Part shown: piece after piece, positions 28,447 through 37,079 of the stretch
Layout: the number at the start of each line of letters is the position of its first letter
How positions within the stretch are numbered: the stretch's first letter is position 1
Assembly (NCBI RefSeq): GCF_024294785.1
Contig: NZ_JANCLT010000007.1
Coordinates: 62,001 to 126,000 of the forward strand
Length of the DNA: 64,000 nucleotides
Direction: 5' to 3'
Source: Ectobacillus ponti
GTDB lineage: Bacteria > Bacillota > Bacilli > Bacillales > Bacillaceae_G
Position numbers and translations under genes: made by a program
The notes under the pieces: generated by a model
What the model was told of the DNA's origin: nothing
The model's database searches: none
The model's input: the letters and a program-made list of their open reading frames with translations, nothing else

Positions 28447-28553
28447 AATGCGGTGGCGGAATAGGTAGACGCTATGTATGGTAGGGTGAGGTGCAGACCA
28501 TAAAAGAAAGCCTTCTGTCGACACCATGAAAGGTGCAAATCCTTTCCCGCATT
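28447..28553 (+). ncRNA. tRNA-like element without a normal anticodon loop
   Basis: Perfect 7-bp acceptor (AATGCGG 28447-28453 with CCGCATT 28547-28553), T-G at positions 8-9, a D-arm GCG/CGC with GG in its loop (close to bacterial tRNA-Leu) and a T-arm GAAAGG/CCTTTC closing TGCAAAT. The middle is too long: TATGGT (28477-28482) pairs with ACCATA (28497-28502) around a 14-base loop, then a small AGAA/TTCT hairpin. Total 107 bases, no encoded CCA. I cannot assign an anticodon; it may be a pseudo-tRNA or a tRNA mimic. Confidence 0.55.
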
Positions 28554-28560
28554 TCTTCTG

Positions 28561-28852
28561 CTTCCCTGCAGGTGCATATGTTCCCTCCGTCCATGTGCAT
28601 CTTCAGGGGTTTGGAAGGCCCCAGTGAGCTAACGCTCCAAATTGCTTTGACACAATCCTGTTGTGTATGAATTAGGACGAATGTTAGTCAGGCTGCTCGG
28701 TGCACAGGGCAGCCATCCTTTTTCCTCATTGCCGCCGGCGTATGAACCCATCCTCATACGCTGACAGGAGTGTGGAAACTCCAATCAAAATATGAATAGC
28801 CGGATTGATCCAAGGAGGTACTCATACTGACAGGTGAGTACCTTTTTATATT
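28561..28852 (+). ncRNA. Hairpin-rich non-coding stretch ending in a terminator, candidate structured RNA
   Basis: No gene in 290 bases, but stem after stem: CCCTG/CAGGG enclosing a 10-bp stem (28571-28580 with 28603-28612, two G-T pairs); GAGC/GCTC; ACACAA/TTGTGT; GGCTGC/GCAGCC; CGTATGA/TCATACG; GGAGT/ACTCC; and finally GGTACTCA/TGAGTACC with TTTTT (28817-28846). Such density suggests a folded RNA downstream of the tRNA-like element. Whether it is one molecule is unknown. Confidence 0.5.
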
Positions 28853-28866
28853 GAGGTGAAATAGAC

Positions 28867-28965
28867 ATGGAATACATCTTATCAACTATAGCTCTTGTCC
28901 TATCCCTTATCTCATTCGGGATGGCAAGATACTACGAATATAAACTACGAAAGCTGGACCGCTGA
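28867..28965 (+). CDS. Tiny membrane protein before the HNH gene
   Basis: 32 residues: MEYILSTIALVLSLISFGMA then RYYEYKLRKLDR, one membrane span and a basic cytoplasmic tail. Site TTGAGGTGAAATAGAC. Its stop is one base before the HNH start. Role unknown. Confidence 0.6.
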   Translation: MEYILSTIALVLSLISFGMARYYEYKLRKLDR

Positions 28966-28966
28966 C

Positions 28967-29347
28967 ATGTTACGCAGCTGCAGCTATTGTGGAAGGATAC
29001 ATGATAGCAAGTACCAGTGCCCACAGAAGCCTAAGCGATTCAAGGAGAGGGACGAGGTGCACCGCTTCCGCACACTGCAGGTATGGATCAAGAAGAGGAA
29101 CTACATCAGGCAACGTGATACACACCTATGCCAGGTATGCACCCGTCAACTATATGATACACATACGCAATACACATACGATGATATACAAGTCCATCAC
29201 ATCGTGCCGCTGCGTGAAGACTGGGAGCGTAGGCTAGACGAGGACAACCTTCTCTGCTTGTGTCGTCCTCATCACGAGGCGGCAGAGGCTGGGGGGATAC
29301 CCAGGGCAGTGCTGTTCGCCATTGCGACCGAACAGAACACCAAATAG
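28967..29347 (+). CDS. HNH endonuclease of the packaging module
   Basis: 126 residues with zinc-finger cysteine pairs CSYCG...CQVC and LCRPHH, and the HNH core IQVHHIVPLREDWERRLDEDNLLCLC. Phage HNH proteins beside terminase genes assist cutting at cos ends. ATG at 28967 is preferred; an open frame further upstream overlaps the tiny membrane gene. Confidence 0.88.
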   Translation: MLRSCSYCGRIHDSKYQCPQKPKRFKERDEVHRFRTLQVWIKKRNYIRQRDTHLCQVCTRQLYDTHTQYTYDDIQVHHIVPLREDWERRLDEDNLLCLCRPHHEAAEAGGIPRAVLFAIATEQNTK

Positions 29348-29380
29348 GTGTCATTTTACACCAATACCCCCCGGGGGGGT
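29347..29380. other. Candidate cos region between HNH and terminase genes
   Basis: The hairpin GGTGT/ACACC (29347-29362) is followed at once by the G/C palindrome CCCCCC-GGGGGGG (29367-29379). A strong palindrome in the HNH-terS gap is where cohesive-end phages of Gram-positive hosts carry cos. The exact cut site cannot be fixed. The rest to 29471 shows no gene. Confidence 0.4.
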
Positions 29381-29471
29381 AAATTTGGTTTTTTGAATAT
29401 GCCCTAAAGCCACGTGTCATCCGCAACACATAAAATATTCCTGCATCAACTTTTCGAAAGGGAGTGACCCA

Positions 29472-30002
29472 ATGCCGACGCCAAAAAAACCATTTTCTGT
29501 TTTGTCAGCTGAGAAAAAATCGCATAAAACGAAAGCCGAATTGAAAACACGAGAGAGCGGAGAAAAAGCACTTGCAACAGGCGCGGCATTGAAGGAACGT
29601 CCCGAGGTGAGGGATAACCCTAGAGCGCATGCAGAGTTCGAGAGACTTAGTAATTTATTAGAGAAAATCGGGAAAAACGATGCGATATACGAAGGGGTTA
29701 TAAATCGGTACTGCCTGCTGCAGGCTGAATGCCATGGTTTTGAGGAAATGCGTGACCGTATGTCTAATGAGCTGGAGGCTTTAGAGCAGGCGGAAGGAAT
29801 GTCTGCGAAGGATTACTTCAGCTTGAAAATTGATATCCAAAAGCAGATCATTGCCCTGGATAAACAGATCCAGACGAAGCGTAAAATGCTTCTTGATATA
29901 GAGAAGGAAAACATCATGACAATTGCGGCCGCACTTCGGAGCATACCGAAGCCGGAAGAGAAGGCCAGCAACAAGCTGCTCGAGGTTCTCAATGGAAGTT
30001 AA
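29472..30002 (+). CDS. terS: Terminase small subunit (P27 family)
   Basis: 176 residues, helical, with a C-terminal long coiled helix (QKQIIALDKQIQTKRKMLLDIEKENIMTI). It recognises phage DNA for packaging. Site AAAGGGAGTGACCCA. Its end overlaps terL by 11 bases. Confidence 0.82.
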   Translation: MPTPKKPFSVLSAEKKSHKTKAELKTRESGEKALATGAALKERPEVRDNPRAHAEFERLSNLLEKIGKNDAIYEGVINRYCLLQAECHGFEEMRDRMSNELEALEQAEGMSAKDYFSLKIDIQKQIIALDKQIQTKRKMLLDIEKENIMTIAAALRSIPKPEEKASNKLLEVLNGS

Positions 30003-31689
30003 GGACAGCAGAGCATATCAGTATGCTGTATGGTGTGCCGAAGCAGGCAATAGGAAAGTTCCTCTCTATGTTAGGAAGCAGGCGCAGGCATGGCTTGAGA
30101 TTGTGGAAGGCAAGGATGATGAGGCCTATGTGGATGGCAAGGCATTTGCCAGGATAAACAAGCTGTTAAAGCTGATGATGCATCCTGATCTACAGTGTCC
30201 AATGGATGAAGGACTTGAAGATTACGCCTGGCTGCTTCTCATCGCCATCTTCTGCACCAAACTGAAAAACCCGGAAGGGAAGGACATTCGCTATTATGAA
30301 ACGGCAGTCCTTGAAATCAGCCGGAAGAATTTTAAAACTTTTAACTCAGCTGTGATTTTTATTTTGCTTTTGCTGACGGATCCGCAGTTCAGCCGATTCT
30401 TCTCAGTAGCGCCGGACCTCAAATTGTCGAGTGAGCTGAAGCTGGCTATCCGTAAAATTATCAAAGTAAGTCCGCTGCTTGCAGATGACGGTGTTTTCAA
30501 AGTGCTTAGAAGTGAAATTCGCTGTTTGCTCACAGAAAGCGAGTATGTGCCGCTGGCATACAGTGAGGACCGCATGGATGGGAAGCTTGCCAATGCATTC
30601 CTAGCAGATGAAGCCGGCGCAATGGATAGCTATCCTGTGGAAGCCATGCGCTCCTCTCAGATTACCCTGTTCAACAAATTGGGGATTATCATCAGCACTC
30701 AATACCCGAACGATAACAATGTCATGATTGACGAGATTGATGTCAGCAAGAAGGTACTGGATGGGCTGATTGATAATAGGCGGCGGTTTGCTCTCTTGTA
30801 TGAGCCAGACAGTGAGTTTTTAGTGGACGATAAGTGGCAGACAGAGGATTTGGTCATTTATCAATCCAATCCGGTTGCCGTTGCTCATGAATACATCTTC
30901 CAAGCCATCCGGGACATGAGGACGATGGCTATTTTGTATGAAAACAAGCGTGAAAACTACCTGTGTAAGCACAATAACATCAAGTATAAAGGGCTTGGTG
31001 TGGAAGGCTACATTGATATCACGAAGGTGAGAGAGTGCAAGATACAGGAAGATATGGCTTTCTGGAGAGGGAAACGGGTGTATTTAGGGCTCGACTTGTC
31101 ACAAACCGATGACAATACGGCTGTTTCCATGGTCACAGAGTATGATGGCAATATTTATGCCAAAGTTTGGGGCTTCATCCCGGCAGAGCGGAAGGATTTC
31201 AAGAGCAAGAAAGAGCAGGTTGACTATAACCGGCTGATCCGGGAAGGTGTCTGTTTCGAATGCGGGGATGAAGTGATTGATTATTCCTTTATTGAAAACT
31301 TCATTCTGACTTTAGAAGAGCGGTACGGAGTTGAAATCGTACAAATTGGCTATGACCGTTACAATGCTATCAGTACAATACAAAAGCTTGAAGCTGCCGG
31401 CTATTTGTGTGTAGAAATCAAGCAGCATTCCAGCGTACTCCATATGCCTACGAAGTTGCTGAAGGAATATGTTTTGAAGAAATGGTTTCAATATGATGAA
31501 AATCTGATGCTTGAAATCGGCTTCCAAAACGCTCGTTGTACAGAGGACACAAACTTGAACAAGTACGTGAACAAGAAGAAATCCGCTGGAAAAGTGGATA
31601 CGGTAGTGGCGCTCATCATGTCTGTGTATCTGTTGCAGCAGGATTTGCTCCTTAATCCGGACAGTGACTGGGGTGCTATGGTGATATAG
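29992..31689 (+). CDS. terL: Terminase large subunit
   Basis: 565 residues. ATPase: Walker A variant SRKNFKT (about residue 110), Walker B AFLADEAGAM (about 202). Nuclease: LGLDLSQTDD (about 365) and a C-terminal acidic cluster (SAGKVDTVVALIM). It translocates DNA into the prohead and cuts it. ATG at 29992 overlaps terS. Confidence 0.93.
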   Translation: MEVKDSRAYQYAVWCAEAGNRKVPLYVRKQAQAWLEIVEGKDDEAYVDGKAFARINKLLKLMMHPDLQCPMDEGLEDYAWLLLIAIFCTKLKNPEGKDIRYYETAVLEISRKNFKTFNSAVIFILLLLTDPQFSRFFSVAPDLKLSSELKLAIRKIIKVSPLLADDGVFKVLRSEIRCLLTESEYVPLAYSEDRMDGKLANAFLADEAGAMDSYPVEAMRSSQITLFNKLGIIISTQYPNDNNVMIDEIDVSKKVLDGLIDNRRRFALLYEPDSEFLVDDKWQTEDLVIYQSNPVAVAHEYIFQAIRDMRTMAILYENKRENYLCKHNNIKYKGLGVEGYIDITKVRECKIQEDMAFWRGKRVYLGLDLSQTDDNTAVSMVTEYDGNIYAKVWGFIPAERKDFKSKKEQVDYNRLIREGVCFECGDEVIDYSFIENFILTLEERYGVEIVQIGYDRYNAISTIQKLEAAGYLCVEIKQHSSVLHMPTKLLKEYVLKKWFQYDENLMLEIGFQNARCTEDTNLNKYVNKKKSAGKVDTVVALIMSVYLLQQDLLLNPDSDWGAMVI

Positions 31690-31707
31690 AAAGGGGGTGA
31701 AAAAACT

Positions 31708-32139
31708 ATGGCACTTGATCAAAAAATGTATCCAGTAGGTATGACAACGGATAGTGCTGGTTATCCGATTCCGAAAGTATTTATTGAGGGGCATAACTAT
31801 CAAGAATTGACACTTTTCAACGCACAGGCTATCCGGAATACAAGCGTGGCGACAAGCTCAACAGTATCTATGACAACTCTGTCTGGTCAGAACAACATTC
31901 TCGTGAACAATGCGCTGGATCAGTCTGTATTGTTTGATGTTTTTATTAAAAATACGCTCGGACAAAGCTTTCCTGTTCTCATTGATTTGTCTATTCCTGC
32001 AGGAGGAACGAAAGTACTAACAGATGTAGACATCCCTGTGCTTAAAACACCAATTTATCAGCTGTACGCGACGGTACAAGCATCAGTGGCACCGACAACA
32101 GGGGCATTTTCAGCAACGCTCGGTGGCGTACAGGCGTAG
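31708..32139 (+). CDS. Hypothetical structural protein between terminase and portal
   Basis: 143 residues, beta-rich and rich in Thr, Val and Ala (SVATSSTVSMTTLSGQNNIL). Very good site AAAGGGGGTGAAAAAACT, suggesting high expression as for virion proteins. No known domain. Position is unusual, since portal normally follows terminase directly. Confidence 0.7.
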   Translation: MALDQKMYPVGMTTDSAGYPIPKVFIEGHNYQELTLFNAQAIRNTSVATSSTVSMTTLSGQNNILVNNALDQSVLFDVFIKNTLGQSFPVLIDLSIPAGGTKVLTDVDIPVLKTPIYQLYATVQASVAPTTGAFSATLGGVQA

Positions 32140-32153
32140 GAGAGGAATAAACC

Positions 32154-33467
32154 ATGGCATGGTGGAACAGAAGGAAAAATAAACCCGCCGAAGTTGAGGA
32201 AACCCGTGATTTCTCCCTTGCTGATTTGCTGCAAGCCAATGCGGATGTCTCTACTATCACAGCTGAGCAAGCAATGAGCATTCCAGCTTTAAACGCTGCG
32301 GTGAACCTTATTTCAAACACAGTGGCCAGTTTGCCAGTTAGGTTATACAGGCGAGAAGGACAGAAAATCTCAGCTGTGGACGATGACCCGCGCGTGGAGC
32401 TGCTGAATGGAACGACAGGGGACTTGTTGGATGGTTTCCAAATGAAAAAGGCGTTTGTAGATGACCATTTAGTGCACGGTGCCGGCTACCTCTACATTAA
32501 CAAAGTCAGAAACGGGGTAAAATCGCTGCATTATGTCTCGAATCCACAGGTGGGCGTGGTTCTGGTGGACCCAAATCCAATTTTTAAAAAGATGGAATTC
32601 TTTGTATATGGCAGCATCTATCAGGACTTTCAGTTTGTTAAGATGACGAGAAAGACCAAAAACGGCATAACCGGCATAGGTGTTGTAGCTGAGGCAAACA
32701 AGATGCTCTCTGTTGCTTACAATACGCTGCTATTTGAGGATATGCTGGTCCGCACGGGCGGCAATAAGAAGGGATTTTTGAAGTCAGCAAGCAAATTGAC
32801 GCAAGAAGCACTCGATAACTTGAAGGCAGCCTTCAAGCGGCTTTATTCAAATAACACGGACAACATTGTAGTTCTCAATTCAGGGCTAGACTTCCAAGAA
32901 TCAACAAACTCTGCAGTAGAGATGCAGATCAACCAGAATAAAATCACAAACGCTGAAGAAATTGCAAAGCTGCTTCACATCCCCGTGGAGCTGCTAAACG
33001 GCAAGGCGACCGGCGGTAATGAGATGCTGTATGACAGCTTCATCAAGCTGGCTATTTTGCCAATTATCAAGGCATTCGAAACAGCTCTGAATAAAGACCT
33101 TCTTCTAGAAAAAGAGAAAGGGTCTTTTTATTTTGCCTTTGACATGAATGAGCTACTGAAAGCGGACGTTCTCAAGCGATTCCAGGCGTATGAAATCGCC
33201 ATCCGCAACAGTATTTTTGATGTGGATGAAATCCGGGCTAAGGAAAATTATGCGCCGCGTGGGCTGAAGTTTATTAAACTTGGCCTGCAGGACGTACTCT
33301 TCAACCCGGAAACACAGGAAATCTATACACCGAACACTAACCAGGTAGCCAAAATGGGCAAGGCAATCGAAACGATGCAACCAGAAGGTACGGATCCATT
33401 ACCAGCCCCTGAAGGAGGTGATGATAATGCGAATAGAGATTCGGGGGAACAATCAGGTATTGCTTGA
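32154..33467 (+). CDS. Portal protein (HK97 family)
   Basis: 437 residues with the family blocks AMSIPALNAAVNLISNTVASLPVRLYRR and LLHIPVELLNGKATGGNEMLYDSFIKL. Forms the dodecameric ring at one capsid vertex for DNA passage. C-terminus overlaps the protease gene by 41 bases. Confidence 0.93.
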   Translation: MAWWNRRKNKPAEVEETRDFSLADLLQANADVSTITAEQAMSIPALNAAVNLISNTVASLPVRLYRREGQKISAVDDDPRVELLNGTTGDLLDGFQMKKAFVDDHLVHGAGYLYINKVRNGVKSLHYVSNPQVGVVLVDPNPIFKKMEFFVYGSIYQDFQFVKMTRKTKNGITGIGVVAEANKMLSVAYNTLLFEDMLVRTGGNKKGFLKSASKLTQEALDNLKAAFKRLYSNNTDNIVVLNSGLDFQESTNSAVEMQINQNKITNAEEIAKLLHIPVELLNGKATGGNEMLYDSFIKLAILPIIKAFETALNKDLLLEKEKGSFYFAFDMNELLKADVLKRFQAYEIAIRNSIFDVDEIRAKENYAPRGLKFIKLGLQDVLFNPETQEIYTPNTNQVAKMGKAIETMQPEGTDPLPAPEGGDDNANRDSGEQSGIA

Positions 33468-34125
33468 TGGCTATGTAAATGCTGTAGAACGGGAGAGCCG
33501 GGTCCTTCCCTCTCCGAAAGGCCGTTTCATTGAGACTGTGAAGGCAAAAACGTTTGAAAAGGCGCTGGGCCGCACGGACAACGTAGATTTGCTGTTCAAC
33601 CATGATGAAAAACGTAAATTAGGGTCCACACAAGAGGGAAACCTGCAGCTGTTTGAGGATGCAATCGGCTTGCGAGCGATTGCGACCGTGACGGATCCGG
33701 AAGTCGTGCGAAAAGCACAGGCCGGCGAGCTGCGCGGGTGGTCGTTTGGGTTCATGGCTGTGGAAGACGAATGGACAGATGGCCAGGACGGCATTGCACG
33801 CCGTTTTCTAAAGGACATCGACCTAATAGAGGTTTCTATCCTAGACAAAACGCCTGCATATGTTGCAACCAGTATCGAGAGCCGAGGGGAAGAACAAGTC
33901 ATCACCGAACAGCGAGGCGAGGAATTCCGTGCTGTTACGGAAGACATGAGCACCGAACCAGAGCCGGATGAAGCATCTGTATGCCCGACATGCGGAGCAC
34001 CGCTAACTGAACATGAACCAGACGGCGATGAAGAGCCAGACGGAGACGAAGCTGCAGCCAATACGCTGGAGCTTTTTTCTGTGGAAATCGAAATTTTAAA
34101 AATGAAGGGTGGACAACCTGTATGA
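33427..34125 (+). CDS. Prohead protease (HK97/U35 family)
   Basis: 232 residues. Catalytic His in LLFNHDEKRKLGS (about residue 58) and Ser in LRGWSFGFMAVED (about 105). The acidic, Cys-containing tail (VCPTCGAPLTEHEPDGDEEPDGDE) is unusual and may act as a scaffold. ATG at 33427 sits 8 bases after AGGAGG. Confidence 0.92.
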   Translation: MRIEIRGNNQVLLDGYVNAVERESRVLPSPKGRFIETVKAKTFEKALGRTDNVDLLFNHDEKRKLGSTQEGNLQLFEDAIGLRAIATVTDPEVVRKAQAGELRGWSFGFMAVEDEWTDGQDGIARRFLKDIDLIEVSILDKTPAYVATSIESRGEEQVITEQRGEEFRAVTEDMSTEPEPDEASVCPTCGAPLTEHEPDGDEEPDGDEAAANTLELFSVEIEILKMKGGQPV

Positions 34126-35330
34126 ACATGGGAAAAACATCTGTGCTGACAATGCACAAGAATATTGAGACACGCTCTATGAAGGGACTGACAGAGCAGC
34201 GTAACGACCTGCTTGCAGAAATGGAAGGTATCTTGGAAAAGGCAAAGCAAGAAACGCGTGCTTTCACCGACCAGGAGACTGGGCGCTATGCGGAGATTAA
34301 GAAAGAAATTGAACGCATTGATGCCACTTTGAAGGCTGAAGAGGAAACCCGCAGCCTTGAGAAACGTGAAATTGTGAAGAAGGCTGAAACGGCAGAGGAA
34401 AAGCGTGCGGCGGAGATTGAGCAGGAAGAACGCGCATTTGTGGAATATGTGAAGGGCATTGATAAGCGTGCCTTGAATGCATCCGGACAAGGTGTAGTTA
34501 TTCCGTTGTCTGTGGCAAACCGTATCATTGATACAGTGAAAAATATGTCTCCAATCTTGGCCAAGGCGACAATTTGGGACGTAAGCGGCGATTTGATTAT
34601 CCCGTCTTATGACTTCACACAGCATGTTCCTGCTGGATACTACACCGAATTGGCAACTATGACAGCACAGTCTGCTAACTTCGGTTCTGTGAAGCTCGGC
34701 AATACAATCGTTGCTTCCCTTGCACTAATCTCTAAGTCTCTGATTAACCGTACAGATGTAGACATCGTGCCGTTTATCGTAAATGAGATTGCAAAGGCGA
34801 TTTCCTACTTCCTGGAGAAGGAGCTGCTGACTAATGCAAACAGCACAGTAGGTTCCGGCGCTACGAAACTAGGCGGCCTTGCTAACACAGGTGCTGGCCA
34901 GACGGTTACAGGCGCAACAGCCGGCACAATTACGGTGCAAGAGCTTGTACAGACTCAGATGAAAGTACCGCAAGTGTACCAGAAGGATTGTGCATGGATT
35001 ATGCACCCTAACACACTGGCTTACATTCAATCCCTGACTGCATCCACAGGCATCCTTATCATGGGTAACACGCTGCATGAGGATGCGCCATTTACAATCC
35101 TGGGCAAGCCTGTGTATGTGTCTGACCAGATGCCAACGATGGCCGCTAATGCCAAGGAAATTTTCTATGGAGACTTCTCCGGACTGCACATCAAGATGCC
35201 GCGCGGCGTACAGATGCAGGTGCTTAACGAGCGCTTTGCTGATCAGTATGCAGTGGGAGTCGTTGCCGTGGTCGAAGCAGATGCAGGTATCATTGAGCCG
35301 CAGAAGATTGCAATGTATGTAGGTAAGTAA
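34122..35330 (+). CDS. Major capsid protein (HK97 fold)
   Basis: 402 residues: N-terminal ~110-residue coiled-coil delta domain (scaffold, likely removed by the protease), then the HK97 shell domain (VVIPLSVANRIIDTVKNMSPILAKATI ... FADQYAVGVVAVVEADAGIIEPQKIAMYV). Overlaps the protease stop by 4 bases. Confidence 0.95.
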   Translation: MNMGKTSVLTMHKNIETRSMKGLTEQRNDLLAEMEGILEKAKQETRAFTDQETGRYAEIKKEIERIDATLKAEEETRSLEKREIVKKAETAEEKRAAEIEQEERAFVEYVKGIDKRALNASGQGVVIPLSVANRIIDTVKNMSPILAKATIWDVSGDLIIPSYDFTQHVPAGYYTELATMTAQSANFGSVKLGNTIVASLALISKSLINRTDVDIVPFIVNEIAKAISYFLEKELLTNANSTVGSGATKLGGLANTGAGQTVTGATAGTITVQELVQTQMKVPQVYQKDCAWIMHPNTLAYIQSLTASTGILIMGNTLHEDAPFTILGKPVYVSDQMPTMAANAKEIFYGDFSGLHIKMPRGVQMQVLNERFADQYAVGVVAVVEADAGIIEPQKIAMYVGK

Positions 35331-35331
35331 T

Positions 35332-35354
35332 GAGGGGGCTTCCCCCTCTTATTT
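35332..35354 (+). terminator. Hairpin after the capsid gene
   Basis: GAGGGGG (35332-35338) and CCCCCTC (35342-35348) with a 3-base loop, then TTATTT. Probably a partial terminator that lowers expression of connector genes relative to capsid. Confidence 0.6.
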
Positions 35355-35377
35355 CATATCACAGAGAGGTGATAGAC

Positions 35378-35575
35378 ATGGTTAGATTTTTGGCGAAGAA
35401 GGAAATTATATCTTCCGTGATTTGGGCAAAGGAAGGTCAGGTTTATGATTTTCCGCTCGATGATGCTACACAAAAATACTGGACAGATTGCGGTCTGATT
35501 GAAGTATTGCCTGATGAAGAGCAGCCGGCACCAGTAGAAGTGCAAGCGGATGTGACACAAAATGAAGGTCAGTGA
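35378..35575 (+). CDS. Small head-associated protein
   Basis: 65 residues: MVRFLAKKEIISSVIWAKEG... with an acidic Pro/Glu tail. Position between capsid and connector. ATG at 35378 after AGAGGTGATAGAC. Not assigned. Confidence 0.65.
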   Translation: MVRFLAKKEIISSVIWAKEGQVYDFPLDDATQKYWTDCGLIEVLPDEEQPAPVEVQADVTQNEGQ

Positions 35576-35846
35576 GGTTACTATTGCTGACTTAAAGCAG
35601 TACGCTCACGTATATCATGCTGAGGACGATGCATTGTTCACAACGATTCTTACGGCATGCAAAGCATACATACAGGGCTACACAGGACTGACAGCGGATG
35701 CAATGAACAGCCGCGAGGAGCTTACTGTGGCCCTGTTTGTGTTAGCCAACGAGTTGTATGATAACCGCTCATTCACCGTACAGGACAACAAAGTGAACAG
35801 GGTTGCTAAAAGCATTTTAGACATGCATGTGACGAATCTGGTATGA
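35562..35846 (+). CDS. Head-tail connector (gp6-like)
   Basis: 94 residues, helical: MKVSEVTIADLKQYAHVYHAEDDALFTTILTACKAYIQGYTG. This is the pattern of HK97 gp6-type adaptor proteins that bind below the portal. Starts within the end of the previous gene. Confidence 0.85.
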   Translation: MKVSEVTIADLKQYAHVYHAEDDALFTTILTACKAYIQGYTGLTADAMNSREELTVALFVLANELYDNRSFTVQDNKVNRVAKSILDMHVTNLV

Positions 35847-35856
35847 GGTGGCTGAT

Positions 35857-36189
35857 ATGACGCGATTTACAATCAATCCGGGTGAGTTCCGGCATGTTAT
35901 CACGTTTCAGGACCGCGCAGCTGCAAACACGTTTGGCGAAAATGACGCCTGGACTGATGTACTCACAGCACGAGCAGCTATTTACCCGGTCAGCGGTAAG
36001 GAATACTTTACGGCCGACCGAGTAACCAGTGAGGTCACACATAAAATCAGCATGAGATATATGCCGGGGACAAGCATTTCTCCGGATATGCGCATTCTGT
36101 TTCAGGGCCGTATTTTTCAAATTGTCTCTGTTATCAATTTTCAGGAGCGCAATGTGATGCTGCAGCTGATGTGTAAGGAGCTGATGTGA
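35857..36189 (+). CDS. Head-tail joining / closure protein
   Basis: 110 residues, beta-barrel pattern: PGEFRHVITFQDRAAANTFGENDAWTD ... FQGRIFQIVSVINFQERNVMLQLMC. Typical of the SPP1 gp16-like stopper family. ATG at 35857 follows GAGGTGGCTGAT. Confidence 0.85.
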   Translation: MTRFTINPGEFRHVITFQDRAAANTFGENDAWTDVLTARAAIYPVSGKEYFTADRVTSEVTHKISMRYMPGTSISPDMRILFQGRIFQIVSVINFQERNVMLQLMCKELM

Positions 36190-36190
36190 G

Positions 36191-36670
36191 ATGGCTAGAA
36201 GTGATATACAGGGTATGGAGGAGCTAATCCGGGCAATTCGGCAGCTTGAATCCCTTCCACAGAAATGTGTTACCCGTGCGGCACGGAAAGGGGCAGATAT
36301 TGCCCTGAAAGCTGCTAAACAACTAGCGCCGGAAGATACCGGTTATTTGCGCCGAGGCTTAATTGTGAAGGGCGAAAAACTGAAGAAACGCGGAAAAAAA
36401 GTGTATGAAATTACCCTTAATCCTGCAATGAACCATATTTTTCAAAAAGAAACAAAGAGCGGGAAGATCCGGCGGCGTGACGGGAAAACAGTAAGAATGG
36501 GCGCTGGTGTCTATTATTACCCGGCTTCCCAGGAATACGGGTTCATGGCACGGAACGGCCGGTATATTCCCGGCTTTCACTACCTTCGTAAATCTGTGGA
36601 ACAACAGAAAGAGCAGATTGAAACTAGAGTTGTGGAAGTCCTGGCAAAGGAAATCGACAAAATTAAGTAA
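36191..36670 (+). CDS. HK97 gp10-type neck/tail protein
   Basis: 159 residues: ARKGADIALKAAKQLAPEDTGYLRRGLIVKGEKL ... YYPASQEYGF...GFHYLRKSVEQQKEQI. This matches the HK97 gp10 putative tail-component family. One base after the previous stop. Confidence 0.86.
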   Translation: MARSDIQGMEELIRAIRQLESLPQKCVTRAARKGADIALKAAKQLAPEDTGYLRRGLIVKGEKLKKRGKKVYEITLNPAMNHIFQKETKSGKIRRRDGKTVRMGAGVYYYPASQEYGFMARNGRYIPGFHYLRKSVEQQKEQIETRVVEVLAKEIDKIK

Positions 36671-36682
36671 GAGGTGTAGGAA

Positions 36683-37066
36683 ATGCTCTTTGAGGAAGCG
36701 TTGAGGGCGGAATTAAGCGCCCTGGATGGACTAAATAACAAGGTGTTCCCCCTCAATGCAACCGAGGGGACAGCACCGCCTTTTGTTGTCTATGTGTCAA
36801 ACAATGGTGTGCAGGATAAGACGCTTAGCGGCTATTTAAGCACAAGAGAAGTAGAATGCGAGATTAATATCATCCATGGCACATACAGCAGCATGAAGGC
36901 TTTATCGCAGCAGGTTTTAGAAAAGATACTATCCTTTCAGGGCCGCATCATCGGTGGGCAGAACGGAATCCTTATCCGGAACGTTACATACCACAGTCCG
37001 GTGGAGCTCTATGAAAGTGAAATCTTGTGTTATAGAAGTGTGTTAGAAGTGAAATTTAGATTTTAG
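36683..37066 (+). CDS. Tail completion protein (DUF3168-like)
   Basis: 127 residues: LFEEALRAELSALDGLNNKVFPLNATEGTAPPFVVYVSNNG. The fold pattern and order fit tail terminator proteins that cap the tail tube at the neck. Confidence 0.75.
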   Translation: MLFEEALRAELSALDGLNNKVFPLNATEGTAPPFVVYVSNNGVQDKTLSGYLSTREVECEINIIHGTYSSMKALSQQVLEKILSFQGRIIGGQNGILIRNVTYHSPVELYESEILCYRSVLEVKFRF

Positions 37067-37079
37067 GGGAGTGATATAA

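Noticed and set aside
28447-28553. A normal tRNA-Leu gene
   Set aside because: Acceptor and D arm fit, but the anticodon arm and length do not, T-loop position 55 is G and no CCA is encoded. Called tRNA-like only.
28447-28852. A tmRNA
   Set aside because: The tRNA-like part is contiguous at the 5' side rather than split between both ends, and no tag-coding frame is evident.
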